From: Viscum album
Lineage: Eukaryota; Streptophyta; Magnoliopsida; Santalales; Viscaceae
DNA length: 64,000 nucleotides
Assembly (NCBI GenBank): GCA_963277665.1
Contig: OY728119.1
Coordinates: 315,104,206-315,168,205 of the forward strand
Reading direction: 5' to 3'
Shown one piece after another: positions 50,171-62,850 of the stretch (positions are counted from its first letter, which is position 1; each line of letters opens with the position of its first letter). The notes beneath the pieces were generated by a model, which saw nothing but the letters and a program-made list of their open reading frames with translations, ran no database searches and was not told the origin of the DNA. The translations under genes were made by a program, and so were the position numbers.

Positions 50171-50884
50171 CCTTATTTTCCAACATTAATAATTTTATTA
50201 GGAAAATTTTGTTATATTGAGAGAATTGGATACATTGTAAGAGTTGGCTATGTGAAAAATTCAGCTATGTTTTAAAAATAGTGTATGTGGTAAAAATAGC
50301 TATGTGAATATATTATCTACGTGAAAATGACTTCGTGATTTTTTATATGTGGTTATATGAATTTATATATGACGTTATAAATATTAAAATTAGGCTCTAT
50401 TTTAAATATTAATTTATATTTCCTTTTACTGTAAGAAGATTATGAATAATTTAATGTTTTATTTGTTTAAAAATTATTTATGAATTATCTGGAATTAATG
50501 AAAATAGGTTTTAAATTATTTTTTGATGATTTAAATGATATTTAAATTTGATTACTTATGTATAGATATTCATTCAAATTTTTGTGAATTTGAAATATTT
50601 AAATTTAAATTAGTTGAATTATGAATGTTCAGTATTTAAAATTATCTGGGATTTTTTCTAGGATATTATTGATTCTAATTTATGTTTATGTTAAATGTTC
50701 TAAAAATTTATACTGTATTGTTTTTATATTTTTTTTCAAAATGAATATTAATTTTTAAAAATTATTATCTAGTAAATAAGTCTGGAAAATTCTAAATTAT
50801 TTCTTTGGTTTCACATGTGAAATTCATACTTTTGTAAAAATAAAGATACATCAGCCTTCAAATATGAAAGATGTTGGAAATGAA

Positions 50885-50906
50885 TAAACTCTATATATAG
50901 AGTTTA
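50885..50906. repeat. perfect 22-bp palindrome
   Basis: TAAACTCTATA (50,885-50,895) followed directly by its reverse complement TATAGAGTTTA. No spacer. Confidence 0.85.
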
Positions 50907-51510
50907 AAGAACTAGTGAATATTATAAAATGGTAAATAATTCACGGACCTTAAAAATGATCCTTACTTTAGTGATCAACTAATTCTCTCATCTATACTTC
51001 AATAGTTTGATCCTTATCTACTGGGGAATTCATTCTTGTATACACACTCGGAACTTTTAGAACTCATATGGTTCTATGGTTTTATGTATTTTTATTTTTT
51101 CAACGTTCCTACATATAAGTGGTAATACCACACATTAAAAGATATAATTGTGGTTTATGAATCATAAATAAAATTTACACTTTAGTTTATTCCTCCTTGT
51201 GGTAAAAATTTATAATTTCATTGGTTTTGAATCCATGTATAAAATGGTATATTTGTTTTGTTTTTAAGACACCAGTGGGAAAATGATTTTTAAATGAGTT
51301 TTGAATCCATGTGTGAAAAAATTAATTATATGATTTAATTATATTGGGTTTCTCCTATCTGAGTTTGTGAGAGGGGTAAATAGTATAGTAGGAACATTTT
51401 TATCTGAAACACTATTAAAATATCATGTGCCTACTAATTTTATTTCAACTTGATTTACGTTAAAACTCTTATATAAAAATTACATTTTCTAAATGGACAA
51501 TTCACCCCAG

Positions 51511-51532
51511 CCCCCCCCCCCCCACACACACA
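51511..51532. repeat. C13 homopolymer plus (AC)5
   Basis: An uninterrupted run of 13 C followed by ACACACACAC. Unusual in this AT-rich, C-depleted DNA and a place where assembly length errors are likely. Confidence 0.8.
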
Positions 51533-53134
51533 CTTTCTATTGGATATTATTGTATCTTCCCTATGGGACCAACAATTGTAAGCATATTTTGACCCTGTAA
51601 TTTATCTTGTTATCGCAGGTTGTGAAAATTAGTGGAAATTTGAACCTTTGGTTTCTCAAGACTATTAAGGGAAAAATGGTAAATTATCTATTAAGATACT
51701 CTTTTAAAAAAATTGAACCCCTATATTATCCCTATAGTAGTTTTTTACCCAATTACATTAGATTGATGGAAATCCATGTCATTCAAATTTTAACTGAATA
51801 ATTAATACTTATACAATTAAATATTAATTGTGAAAAATCTCAAGATTTTATGAAATATATTATCAAAAATTATTTTAAATTTGTTGAGAAAATTTATTAA
51901 ACGCAATGCATATTTTAAATTTCATTACACACCACACAAATTTTATCTTATGTCTCGCATAACATCATGTTTCTTCAATAACTTTTGTTACAAGAAAGGG
52001 TGGGTTTTACTAGACAAAAATATACAATTAACATTTTGATAGTTATCACTAAGTAATTTGAATTATGTAATGAATAAGATAAAATAAATTATGAATATAT
52101 GCCTTAAAAATATTTATATAATAATTTCTTTGCTAACAAGTTAATTATAAATGAAAATAAAAAACAATTGAATATAAAGAGATTGTTTTTATAAAAAACT
52201 ACTTTACACCCACAAAAGAATTTTATATTAATAAAATTAATTAATCACTGTTATGGAATTATAATAATGAAATTTATAGTTTATATGGTCAATAAAAAAA
52301 TTTAAATTCATCCAATATGTTTTATAGGTATAAAATAAGATAAAATCCAATTTTATGTATAAAAAATTTTATTTTTTAAAAGGCAGCTTTTTCGCCTTTT
52401 AAGAGAATGGTCATTTTAAAACTAAATTTTTACACTTTTAAAAAAATTTATTTTAAAAAATAAACTAATTTTTTGAAATAAAAATTTCAAAATTAGCATA
52501 GGGTAAATTTTAGGTATTTTTAGAGAAATTTCTTATTTAAGAATATTGAAAAATACTGAATTTTAATTGAAAATTTATTTTCATAAAAATAATTTATGAT
52601 TTAAAATAATATTTTGAAATTGATTAAATGTTAAATTACATAAATTATAAATATACGATTAACATTTAGGTCATTAGAATCATTTTTCTATTGAATTTGG
52701 ATATAAAAACATAGGAATCTTCAAAATATTCTCACCATAAAAATATGCTTTCCCATTCTGTTGGCAGGATTAATTTTAAATTAAAATATTGTACTTATTT
52801 GATTTTAATTTTAAAAAATGGATTAAATATTTTTATTACTTTTAATTTATAATTTATATTAAGTTAAACTTATTTTTTGACCAAAAATATTTTTGAAGCA
52901 ATTAAAAATAATTACAAATGATTAAAGTTAAAATGAATTTACTTTGTGGTTACGATTTAATATTAACAAGAAAAATGACCTAAAGAATTTTTAAAAACAA
53001 ATTTTAAATGAATATTTAAAAACATATAGCATATTGTATGTAAAACTGTTCATTATTGGAGGTAAATGATGTTACGGAGACCTCCCAATAGTGTTTTCTT
53101 TTTCGTATTTACAAAAATTCCACTCCTCCTCAAT

Positions 53135-53316
53135 TATAAAATGGAATTCACTCTCCCCAAATATACACACCACATAGGCAATTTAATCTTCAAAAAACAT
53201 ACCAAATAAACTCAAAAAATACTTACCCTCTTCCTAGAAGATTTTATTTGTAAAAAAATAATAAAATTTAAGGATTTTGGTACAAACTAAAAGGAGTTAC
53301 CAAAATAAGAGGTAAC
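53135..53316 (+). promoter_or_regulatory. TATA box and leader hairpin/donor-like motif of copy B
   Basis: TATAAAA at 53,135-53,141; inverted hexamers GTTACC (53,296-53,301) and GGTAAC (53,311-53,316); AAGAG|GTAAC with GT 177 nt from the first T of the box. The loop differs from copy A while both arms are identical. Confidence 0.55.
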
Positions 53317-53439
53317 ATTCATCAACGTTCAATTTTTTTTTGTTTCCTTCTCCACCCCCTTAAATGAATCATATATCAGGATTATATATTAAAATATGTG
53401 TAGTAAATATACATAAGTGTTTTTATTTCAAGGTTATTA

Positions 53440-54115
53440 CATACTCCCAAACACACTTCTGTCAAATTGGTTACAAAATCATCGTTTGTGTGTACGGTGG
53501 ACTACCACCTTGCGATACAATATCATTCGTTTTTTTAACCGCCTCTCACGGTTAGGAATTATTATGTACATAATATTTATATATTATATTTATGATATTT
53601 ATAACATAACAATACCTCTTTATTAATTATATCATGTGAAACTTTCTACAATTCATATTGTAGGGGATACGATAACGACCCTCATGTGTACAGCGGACTA
53701 CCACCTCACAAAAGGATGTGATGCAATTTTCACAAACATGTTACATGAAAAGTAAAAGGGGTAAATATAATTATTATATATGATATAAATGACATAATTA
53801 TAATATTCATTAAAATTTTATTATTTTTTAAATTTAATATATACTTTTCCTTATTCCGTTTCACACATTGAAAAAGTGATAATGTAGTTTGGGGATGTGT
53901 GGACTACCACCTCCTCGAAGCGATGACATTATAATTTTTTCATCAAAACATGATAATAATGATATATATAATTAAATAATATGATATTTATTATGTAACT
54001 ATCATTATTTAAAGATAAATTTTACTTTCCGTATTTCCACAATGATCATTGAAAAATGGGAATGTTACTCAAGTGTATGTATGACCTAACTTCTCTGTGA
54101 TTGTATTGTTGGTTC
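53440..54115 (+). repeat. ~197-bp subrepeat array in copy B (4 units)
   Basis: Cores are GGTGGACTACCACC (53,496-53,509), GCGGACTACCACCTC (53,693-53,707), GGACTACCACCTCC (53,901-53,914) and a degenerate fourth near 54,083. Spacing is 197 and 204 bp. The first core is a perfect 5-bp-arm hairpin (GGTGG-ACTA-CCACC). Confidence 0.65.
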
Positions 54116-55138
54116 ATTTATCGTAACCATATTAAAATATTTATATTGAAAGTGAAATTAAAAGATAAATATGATGATTATTTCATGATTATTATTCTTC
54201 CTATCTTTAAATAATGACATATTTAAACATTGTAAACCTACGAAATTCATTTTGACACATAAGATGAATATGATCAAAACATCTGACTTAAATAAATAGA
54301 TTAAGTAATTATATATAAATTTTTAATATGTGAAACAAAAGTACTAATAATGTTAAAAATTATTCTCAAGAAATTATGTAATTAACATAAGTTTATTATT
54401 CAGAAAGATAAATACACACATGATGTTTTAGACTCAAGGTAAGGGGTTTCATCTCAATCTCATTTCATTGTGGCATATCATGAGGTTATGCACCTATATT
54501 CACTTAAAAGGTGTATATACAGAACCTAGAAAAGTTATATCATGAATATTTTTATATTACTAATATTTAATTTTTTTTTAATTTCATATTTTCATGGGAA
54601 TTTTGATTTAAATATTTTTAATGTGATTAGGGACATTTAACTATTAAAAATTTCAGTTTTAATGTTTTCCATCCATCTCTTTCTTTTCCATATGTATCTT
54701 TCTAAAATGATTTCAAGAAGGTTTTAATGGACATAAAATATGGAAAAATTATATTTATAAAAAAAATTACTTAATTTTAAAATGTTTTAAAAATGAATCT
54801 TTTTACTTATTTTATACTGAATGTTTTGGTAAACAACAAAAATAATTATTAACATACATTGTGGTAAAACAATTTCTATTGTCAAGAAAACTAATTGATT
54901 TTTAACATACATTTAATGATTTCATATTTTATTAAAATAAAATAGTTTTCCATTTTTTTGTTGGGGTATTGAATTTGTTTTTCAATGATAAGGGTTTTTT
55001 GGTATTGAAAATGGGTTTTTAAAATAAAAGAGTATTTTAATTTGAAATTGTTATCATATGTGATCAAAAGAGTTTTTTAAAAGGGTTTTGTGATTAAAGT
55101 GTTTAATTAATGGTATTTATCTTAAGTATTATATGATA

Positions 55139-55345
55139 TGGGTGAGCCCAATATGTCTAATACAAAGGTTTTATCACAATTATATATCACGGGTGAGACC
55201 AATATATCTTATGGTAAGGGTTGGGCCCCATTACAGCACAAGAAAAATGGGTGAGACTGATGTTTCTTATACGAGGGGTTGTTCCCCATTATAGATTTTG
55301 GGTGATACCGATATATATTATAAGAATGATGATCCTAATTTTATA
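55139..55345 (+). repeat. ~58-bp tandem repeat, GGGTGAG type
   Basis: GGGTGAGCCCAATATGTCTA, GGGTGAGACCAATATATCTT, GGGTGAGACTGATGTTTCTT and GGGTGATACCGATATATATT begin at about 55,140, 55,191, 55,249 and 55,299. The second and third units share a GGGTTG.{2}CCCCATTA segment. It lies where copies 0, A and C have a different GGTTATGATATGAT array. Confidence 0.7.
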
Positions 55346-56586
55346 TCTCTAATTAATTGGGTCACGATTATAATGGAAGACTGCTATATGGTTATTGCTA
55401 TTAAATGGTTTTTTGAAGGGTTTTATGAATATAATGTTCTAGGTCACATAAACGATATTTTATTTCTTTAATAGGGTTTAATTATTTTATTTGGGAAAAA
55501 TATGTGTTTTATTTTCTTGTGAAAATTATTTTTTTCATATTCTAAAAAATGTTGATGATAAAGGTAAACATTATACTAGTTTTTATGTGTTCACAGGTCT
55601 AACGGTTTTCCATATTATTATGTCACATTCAGAGATTTTATTCGCATCCCATGTTTTTAATAGAATTTCATACAACTTAAGGATGGGTATGTGAAAGTAA
55701 TAACTCGATCTGAATGTCATGAAGATTTTTCATGAAAATAGATCATTATTTATTTTAAAAATATTATATTATGAAAAAAATTGATACTAATTAGATTTTC
55801 CCACTATGTATTTTATGGTTTTGTTATATATGATTTATTGACTATTTTTCTAAAACACTATACATTAAAATATACTAAAAGTGAAAGAAATTATTTTCTT
55901 TAATAAAACTCAAGATCATTTAATATTTAAGGTTGGGTGTTTAAAAATTTATTTGTGAGTTTCTATTTAGTGATACATTTTAAATCAAGTATAGGATTGA
56001 GATTCTATCTTCATATTTGAGTATGGAAAGGGTGCTTTTTCTGGGTGAGTCCAAAGCTCATCACGAGTCTCAAGGCTGGGCCTAGCCCTATTTTTTACCT
56101 TCTTTTTATTTTATTTTTCATTATTTTTATTTTTTCACTTTTTCTCTATCACATACCCTTTTTATTTTCATGTAAATCCCTATAGTATTTTCCCTTTGTG
56201 GTATTTTCCCACGATTGGGATAGAGAAGAGGAGGCACCATAAAGGGAGAACATCTACTGGTAATCGGTCATTCAAGGGTGTGTGTCATATATCTGGTACT
56301 TAGCATCAGTGTTTTCAACCAATAGGTAGTCCCATTTTTACATTTTCTCTCCATAAATCAACAAAGTTTATGATTTTACATTTTTAAATTATTTTGGGTA
56401 GTTGGGGACCCTCTAGGGATCGATGTGTGGCATAATTGGAGAGAATCGGGGGTTCCATGCTGTTTTGGTGGTTTTCTATTCCAGAAAACCCATGTACATG
56501 GAATTTAGTTAAGTGATAACATGTTTTATTTTCTTCCTATTTATGTTGTATGGGTTTTTAGAACTACACGACATGTATTGGGGTTA

Positions 56587-56600
56587 CACCCCATGGGGTG
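56587..56600. repeat. perfect 14-bp palindrome CACCCCATGGGGTG
   Basis: Self-complementary with no spacer, in a G-rich stretch (56,570-56,840) where ATGTATTGG and ATGGGGTGG phrases recur. Confidence 0.8.
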
Positions 56601-57373
56601 GTGAATCAATTTGTGTGTGTGGAACATGGTCATTTTGGGTATATGACCAGAACCCATGCGAGAATCATGGTCAACAATCATGCACTATTCTTAGAAAGAC
56701 CTTGTGTGGGTTTAAATGGCTAGGTAGATAAGTAGTAACACTGTGTGGGGTACTCTCAATGTATGGGGTGGTACATGTTGTTTAGTCTAACGTTGTAGAA
56801 GCCATGGGTGGTTTAGGTACATATGTAGGTACCCTAAGTAGGGTTGCACACCATGTATTGGTTATATACATCATTTACATTACGAAAGTATACTCCATGT
56901 GTCATGTGGAACATGGACCGAGGCGACCTTTGGAGTTACATGTTGTGTACCCCTATGTACGTGTTTTGTATTTTTTATCCCATGTTGTTTTTTACCTATT
57001 TTCACCCCAGATTCATTATTGGACTCATGAGTAGTCCATTCTAAGTTCTTTTATGTAGATTGCGGTTATGGAATCCGTTCGATATTTAGAAGCCTTTTGG
57101 AAGGGTTTTTGGACTATGAGAGAGTTCTATATGTAGATATATTCAAGTTTTGGTTTCAAAATCCTCAAGGGGATGGGTTGTGAGCTATGTGGGCTTGGTG
57201 AAGGTTTGAATCTATGTGATTGCCCTAGAATGAGTTTTCCATAGAGATCTTAATGTGGTTCTTCATGAAATGTTATGGAATATGAGACTGGTTAGAACCT
57301 CTATGGGGATATTTTCATCCTTTCTTGTTAGAATTGGTTGCTCTAGGTTAGTGTAGTTGAGGATTAAATCATG

Positions 57374-57535
57374 TGTTTGAGGATCAGAGCTGTTGCAGCC
57401 TTCATTTTGAGTTCACACTGTGGAATAATATTTATGACTGGGTACCATTGATATGTTGAGTTGAGTTTGAGTGACTTTTGAGGATTCCCTTGTGGGATGG
57501 TTTCTGACTACAAAAACGTTTGTGCACACAGATCA
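57374..57535 (+). promoter_or_regulatory. PBS-like site and 5' leader of a truncated gypsy element
   Basis: GAGGATCAGAGCTG (57,381-57,394) keeps ATCAGAGC of the tRNA-Met site TGGTATCAGAGC. The DNA after it, with GTTCACACTGTGG, GGGTACCATTGAT and TGAGTGACTTTTGAGGATTC, has the feel of the leader that follows this site in plant gypsy elements. It marks the end of LTR copy B on + and is cut off at ~57,535 where the minus-strand copy C begins, so the rest of this element is missing. Confidence 0.45.
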
Positions 57536-60500
57536 TATAGAAACATATACAATTTGAATATATACTTAACATAATGCTAAATTAATGTTCATTAAATATC
57601 ATAATGATATACACCATAATCATATAGGTATTGTGCCTTTGGAAACATGGATACATAAACAACTTATTCCTTAGTGAACTACATCATCACTTACTATGTT
57701 CTCCATAAATAGTACCCGTCTAAGACAAATCGATCTTAATACCTTTCTTCATAACCTACATAAGGTAAACATAATCAAGGGTGAGCTTAAATGCTCAGTA
57801 ATGGTAAAAACAGAGATATCAATTATCACATAATCGTAACTTCATCATAAGGGTAGGAGTACATGGACTTAAAATTTAAAAACCATACCATATATATCAG
57901 ATATCATACGATTGAGTTATGCCCTAAATAATAGCTATTAAAAATACTTGAATAAAAAATAAATCAAATTACACAATCCATGAGATCATAACATTGGAAT
58001 AAGACATTTATTTGTGTCATATAAAGGAGAATAAAAAATCATTTCCTTAATACTCAAGGATCATTTCCAAGGCTATCATAGATTAATGGGTTCACTCCCC
58101 AAATTATTTTAGTAGTAAATATTAACTCCCAATACTATCATAGTGGATATATTACCTTAGTTAACTTGGTTCACTTCCCATTGTAGTCTAATTTATCTCA
58201 TGGGATATCCATCATTAATTAATGAATAATAAGGATATATAATATTAGTCCACCCATCCCACCATTAAAATACTACATATGAATGCCACAAAATCATAAG
58301 GAATACATCATATAATAACCCAGGAAAATGAAATAATTTTCATAAACATTTCATGTTTGAATAACACGTGGAGAAGAAACAGGTTTCAAAGTCAATACAT
58401 AATTCATCATAACAAAACCAGTGGAAAAAGGAATGGGTTTCATAAATATATTGTCCCAATATTCTTAAAATATTCAGTGAAAGAATAATGATGATATCAT
58501 TGAATCATATCTCCAGTAAATATTAGTAAATGTCTAAGGACTTCATATTAGATTTAAATCTTTTTAAAAGATAAACTGGAACATTTCTTGATTAACATAA
58601 CCTTTTACATTGAAATTGCATAATTCAAAATTTTCAATTTCACAAACATTAAATAAAATATTGTCATTGAGAAGAACCTTTGAAAAATATAATGTAATAT
58701 TTTAATAATTGAATTTTTAAAATGGTATAATAAATTTCTTATGTTGGGTATATTAAAATAAATATTACATTCACAAAAATGTAAAAAGAAACTCATTCAG
58801 AAAATGACAAGAAGATTACATTTAAACCATTTTAGAAATATAAAAATATGTGTAAAAGGACATTAAATAGTCACTATATAATAGTTATAATATCCATGAA
58901 TTTTTTATAAAAACATTGATATGAGGGGGAAACTTTTTGACTGAAGAGAGAAATATTGTTTGTTTTATTTAAAAACATTCCCTTGGACTCTTGAGTACAT
59001 AAATAGAGTAAAATAGAAGTAAAAAATATAATATCTTGAAATTAATTTAAGAAAATGAAATTTATGGGTTTATTGAGAGATAGATCAGATGATTTAATGC
59101 CAAGAAACATAATCTTAAATAATTCTGATAAATAGTGACATTGTATCATAAAACCATTACTACTTTGGTAACATTTTAATTAGTATCCAAACGAATGAAA
59201 AAAATGATATGGATATTTATATCCTTTAAATTTAATTATAATTATCATTAAATACATTCATGGGAAGTATATAGACTATAAAAAAGTGGTTAATATGTCA
59301 TGTGTCCCACAAAAATAGAATTGATATGAAAATCCCCTTCCTCAAATCTCGATATTCTTCGTATAGGTTTGAACCACCCATATAATAAATATAGGTTTAT
59401 TATAAATATATTATAGAAATATAATCATAAATATTAAACTATATATTATAATTTACAACCCTTTTATCACCCATTAATAAAAAAAATATTTTTGAAGATC
59501 ATGGATTCGAGTAATAACGGCTTCATTTTTCATGTATGTTTTAGTTCGGTAATTTTGTTCCCTAAAAATTGAGCATGGTTATATCATCTCCCTAATGTTA
59601 ATAATGATATAAATATCATATATAATCATTTTATATATATTTATGGTCCTCTATAAAATTTAAATATAGTAAAATGAATTACACCACTAATGGATTTGAT
59701 TGGTTGTACATATGCATGAACATTGTTTCCATTTTCTCTGTGGATTGTAAGAATGAAAGGTAAATATTAATTAAACATTAAAAAATAATTTTTATATCAT
59801 ATATATAATTTATAATCATTAAATATAAATTTATTACCATCCATGTAAAATTATAAGGAAAAACATTTCACATCGCTTTGTGAAGGTGGTAGTCCACAGG
59901 TATGCATGAGCAACATTTTCATTTTTCAATGAATTGAAAGGTGTGAATTAAGATGTGATATTATATATAAAAAATAAAAATCATATAATAAATATCATAT
60001 ATATATATACTTTATATCCATAATTATATCCACCAATGAGACGTGGTGATGGACAACGAATTACATCAGTCCAGGAGGACGTACTCCACCGTACACATGA
60101 TCAACAATAACTTTTACCATTTGATGGAAGAGGTGATGGATATGGTTTAATTAAATATCATAATAACATCTTAGTAAATTTAAAATACTTATATTATTAT
60201 ATTATAATATAATAATAAAATTTTATGGAGGTAGAAGAAGAAATAAAATAGAAATTCCCAGTTAAGAATGATACCTCTTTTTTGGACGTCCTCTTTAGGT
60301 TTCCACTAAAATCCTTCTTAAGAGGGATTCCTAACCAAAATAAGTACCATAAGACATGGTGATTTAATTAATAAATGTATTTTGGAAATTATTTTCTGAA
60401 CCAAAGGTTTTTGGAAGTGTTAAGTGGTTAGGATAGGGGATATCTTTTCATATGTGGGAAGAGGACACAATTGGAATTTTTGAAAAGAAAATGATAAACC

Positions 60501-61480
60501 CAAGTTTTACACCCACCATAAAACCCTAAAATGGTTAATTATTGAACCTTATTGGATATATGGTCTAAATATAACTATATAATATGAATTGTAAAATATT
60601 TTAGGTAATCTTAACCCTTATCTCTTTAGTTTAACCACCTGGTAAATCGGTTTTAACCATAATAGTGGTAATTAATATTTATTATTACTACTATTTATTA
60701 TTACCAAAAAATATGTTAAACATATTATAAAATATTAATTATTCATATTATAAATATGGAATTAATTTTAATAAATTTATTTCACATAATTGGTATAATT
60801 TAACTTAAATAAAACCAACAAATGGGATGAAAATGTGGGTTTCCAAAGAAATGTTTTTCATAAGTATACATGGTTTTTAAATCAAAATATATCATAAAAT
60901 TGATTAAAATGACCTAAATTGGATTAATAATAATATAATTCAACCAATTTGAATATTAAAATCATAGTAAAAAAATAATTATCATCTAAATTCTATAAGT
61001 GAAAATATTTTTTTTAATAAAAATCAATTTTTTCACTATTCATAGAAAAAATAACCCTATCAAAAAATTGCATAAAATTAAATCTAAGATAATTTCTACA
61101 TATTTTTTTCGATAATTAATTTTATTTTTTCAAATAAATTTTATTAAAATATGATAAATTATATATATTTTTACGATTTCATATAACTAAATAAAAACTT
61201 TTTTTAATAAAAAGTTATATTTAATGAATACAAAAAGATTAACAAAAATTAAAAATTTATCTATCAATATATTTTATGTATCTAATACCATCATACATAA
61301 TTTTAATAAAATATTCCTATTATTGTCAAAATAAATTATTTCTATGTTATAATCATCTTGTTTAAATAGTAGTATTTTTTATAGTATAATGTGCTTTTTT
61401 ATAACTCGGTGTTGCGTGAAATGTAAGCTATTGAAGTAACTAATTCAATTTGAAAATAAAATAAAAATATTAGTGTGATA
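57535..61480 (-). repeat. long Tekay-like LTR, copy C (3' LTR of right-edge element)
   Basis: Reads leftwards from ~61,480. Landmarks shared with copy A: AGTTATCTTAG..GAATAGTGAAAAA (~61,090-61,030), TTAGGTCATTTT (60,910), AAAGAGGTATCATTC (60,280-60,266), the subrepeat array (60,130-59,550), GGGAGTGAACC (58,170-58,080) and AGGTTATGAAGAAAGG (57,760). At ~3.95 kb it is shorter than copy A. The LTR start is supported by a PPT-like tract and adjacent pol. The TATA box is reduced to TATGAAAA (60,452-60,445). Confidence 0.65.
59550..60130 (-). repeat. ~197-bp subrepeat array in copy C (3-4 units)
   Basis: On the minus strand: GTACGGTGGAGTAC (60,094-60,081), GGACTACCACC (59,895-59,885), and degenerate units near 59,701 and 59,560. 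Spacing is ~195 bp. The ACAAAGCGATG after the second core equals the GAAGCGATG of copy B unit 3. Confidence 0.6.
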
Positions 61481-61515
61481 AATAGTAACCCCATAAATTA
61501 ATTTCACCCCTAAAA
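61481..61515 (-). promoter_or_regulatory. polypurine-tract-like sequence before copy C
   Basis: The minus strand reads TTTTAGGGGTGAAATTAAT then TTATGGGGTTACTATT, before TATCACAC (for TGTAACAC). It parallels the tract at 25,602-25,570 and sits between pol and LTR as required. Confidence 0.5.
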
Positions 61516-61589
61516 TTATATCACTTTGATATAAATAATTGAGGATAATATTTCCTCATCATAACCTCATGTTCACACTTTGCTTCTTC

Positions 61590-62850
61590 TAGTTGGTGGT
61601 TTCTCCACAAAACATTGACCAGGTGAATGGTCATGATTCTTGGAACTTTATATATATGATCCAGAATATCCATAGGATTTTATATATATGAAATATCATG
61701 ATCCCATGATACATCATCTAATTGCAGTACATTTTAATGATCAAGTATATACGTATTTTTGGAGTGATACATTGAATACATCGTGGACTTAAGAGAGGTT
61801 CAGTAAAAGAACCAAACGATAAAACATTATACCTACTCACTCAATAATACCAAAAGGGAAAAAATAACTACCTCTATACTTTTATTTATTTTTAAATCTC
61901 ATAACCTTTTTCCATGGATAAATTTATTGAATCATTTTCTCATAAACATTAAATTTTATATCAGAGTGATGATTATCTATATAACGTTTTTATCTACTTT
62001 TTCTTCCCTTATGTGTTACTAAATGGATCTAACCCCCATTTTCATTTATTCTTCAAGAATAGTTCCTAGAATCTTTCGTTCTCTAACTTCATACTAACAC
62101 ATTGAAGTTTTATACATCCTTCCATAGATGGAATCAGAAGGACCTGTCTAAATTCTTAAGTTAAAGCTGTTGTTGTATGAAATCTCAACTAGAAGAAAAA
62201 ATTGATCCTGGACACATTTTAAATACTTATAATAATATCTCAACATATTCTCTATAGTTTTAATGGTTCTATCAGATTGAAAATATTTCTAAGGAAGATA
62301 AATAGTTCTAAAACTAAACTCTATATCAAGACTATTCTGAATACTTCTTCAAAACACCACTGTAAACCTTACATTCAGATTAGTTACAATTGATTGTTAT
62401 GCTTCATATAATATTACCAATTCATTGATGTATATTCTAGAAAGACTAGAAATGTGGGAATCCTCTTGGATATAAATTATGTTCAAGTAATTCAAGAAGG
62501 TGCTAGATTAAAACCCATATAGAATTGTTCCCTATAAAATTTTAAGGAATTTTGGCAACAAAATACATAGTGATGTTTTCTCATTTCAAATTTAGTATGT
62601 GTAATGGTTGAAAAATCCCTTATACTTTTGTCTCTCAACCATATGTTATTGAAAATCCAAGCACTAATGTTACAAACTTTGTATTATATCTATTCATTTT
62701 GGGCCATAAATAATACTCTTTCATATCTATATACATCTTCATGCTTTTAGGATGAATAGAGAATAAAAAACTATGATCCTCATCTAAAATATTCTTCCTA
62801 TAATCTAGTATATACTGAAAACATACACTATTCATAAACCTTATAATTTT
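61590..62850 (-). pseudogene. second Tekay element: integrase and chromodomain
   Basis: Same family as 25,600-27,110. The minus strand shows EDHSFLFSIHPKSMKMYIDM with KEYYLWPKM (62,780-62,690), the HHCC zinc-finger part of integrase with His of SIHPG kept, and a decayed core. The C-terminal/chromodomain stretch near 61,720-61,600 aligns at DNA level with 25,790-25,670 (CCACAAAACATTGACCAGGT against CCACAGTACATTGACCATGT). Stops are frequent. It ends at the PPT before LTR copy C. Confidence 0.75.

Larger units (their letters stand above)
50170..51860. other. AT-rich DNA between minisatellite and LTR copy B
   Basis: No gene recognised. It holds a perfect palindrome (50,885-50,906), a possible copia-like PPT phrase CCAGTGGGAAAATG (51,271-51,284), and a C13 run followed by five AC dinucleotides (51,511-51,532). 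Confidence 0.35.
51860..57373 (+). repeat. long Tekay-like LTR, copy B (5' LTR), diverged 3' half
   Basis: The first ~3 kb matches copy A in order: TTAGGTCATT..GGATATAAAAAC (52,668/3,952), TATA box (53,135), leader hairpin (53,296-53,316), ~197-bp subrepeats, and TTAGACTCAAGGTAAGGGGTTTCATCTC (~54,428) against its counterpart near 5,513. From ~55,130 it differs: a 58-bp array, then unrelated sequence to a PBS-like site at 57,381. The start is approximate, as no PPT is seen. The large 3' half could reflect an exchanged U5 or a separate insertion. Confidence 0.55.

Noticed and set aside
51271..51284. Copia polypurine tract CCAGTGGGAAAATG
   Set aside because: Resembles the copia AGTGGGAGATTG tract, but no LTR pair or adjacent copia RNase H was found.
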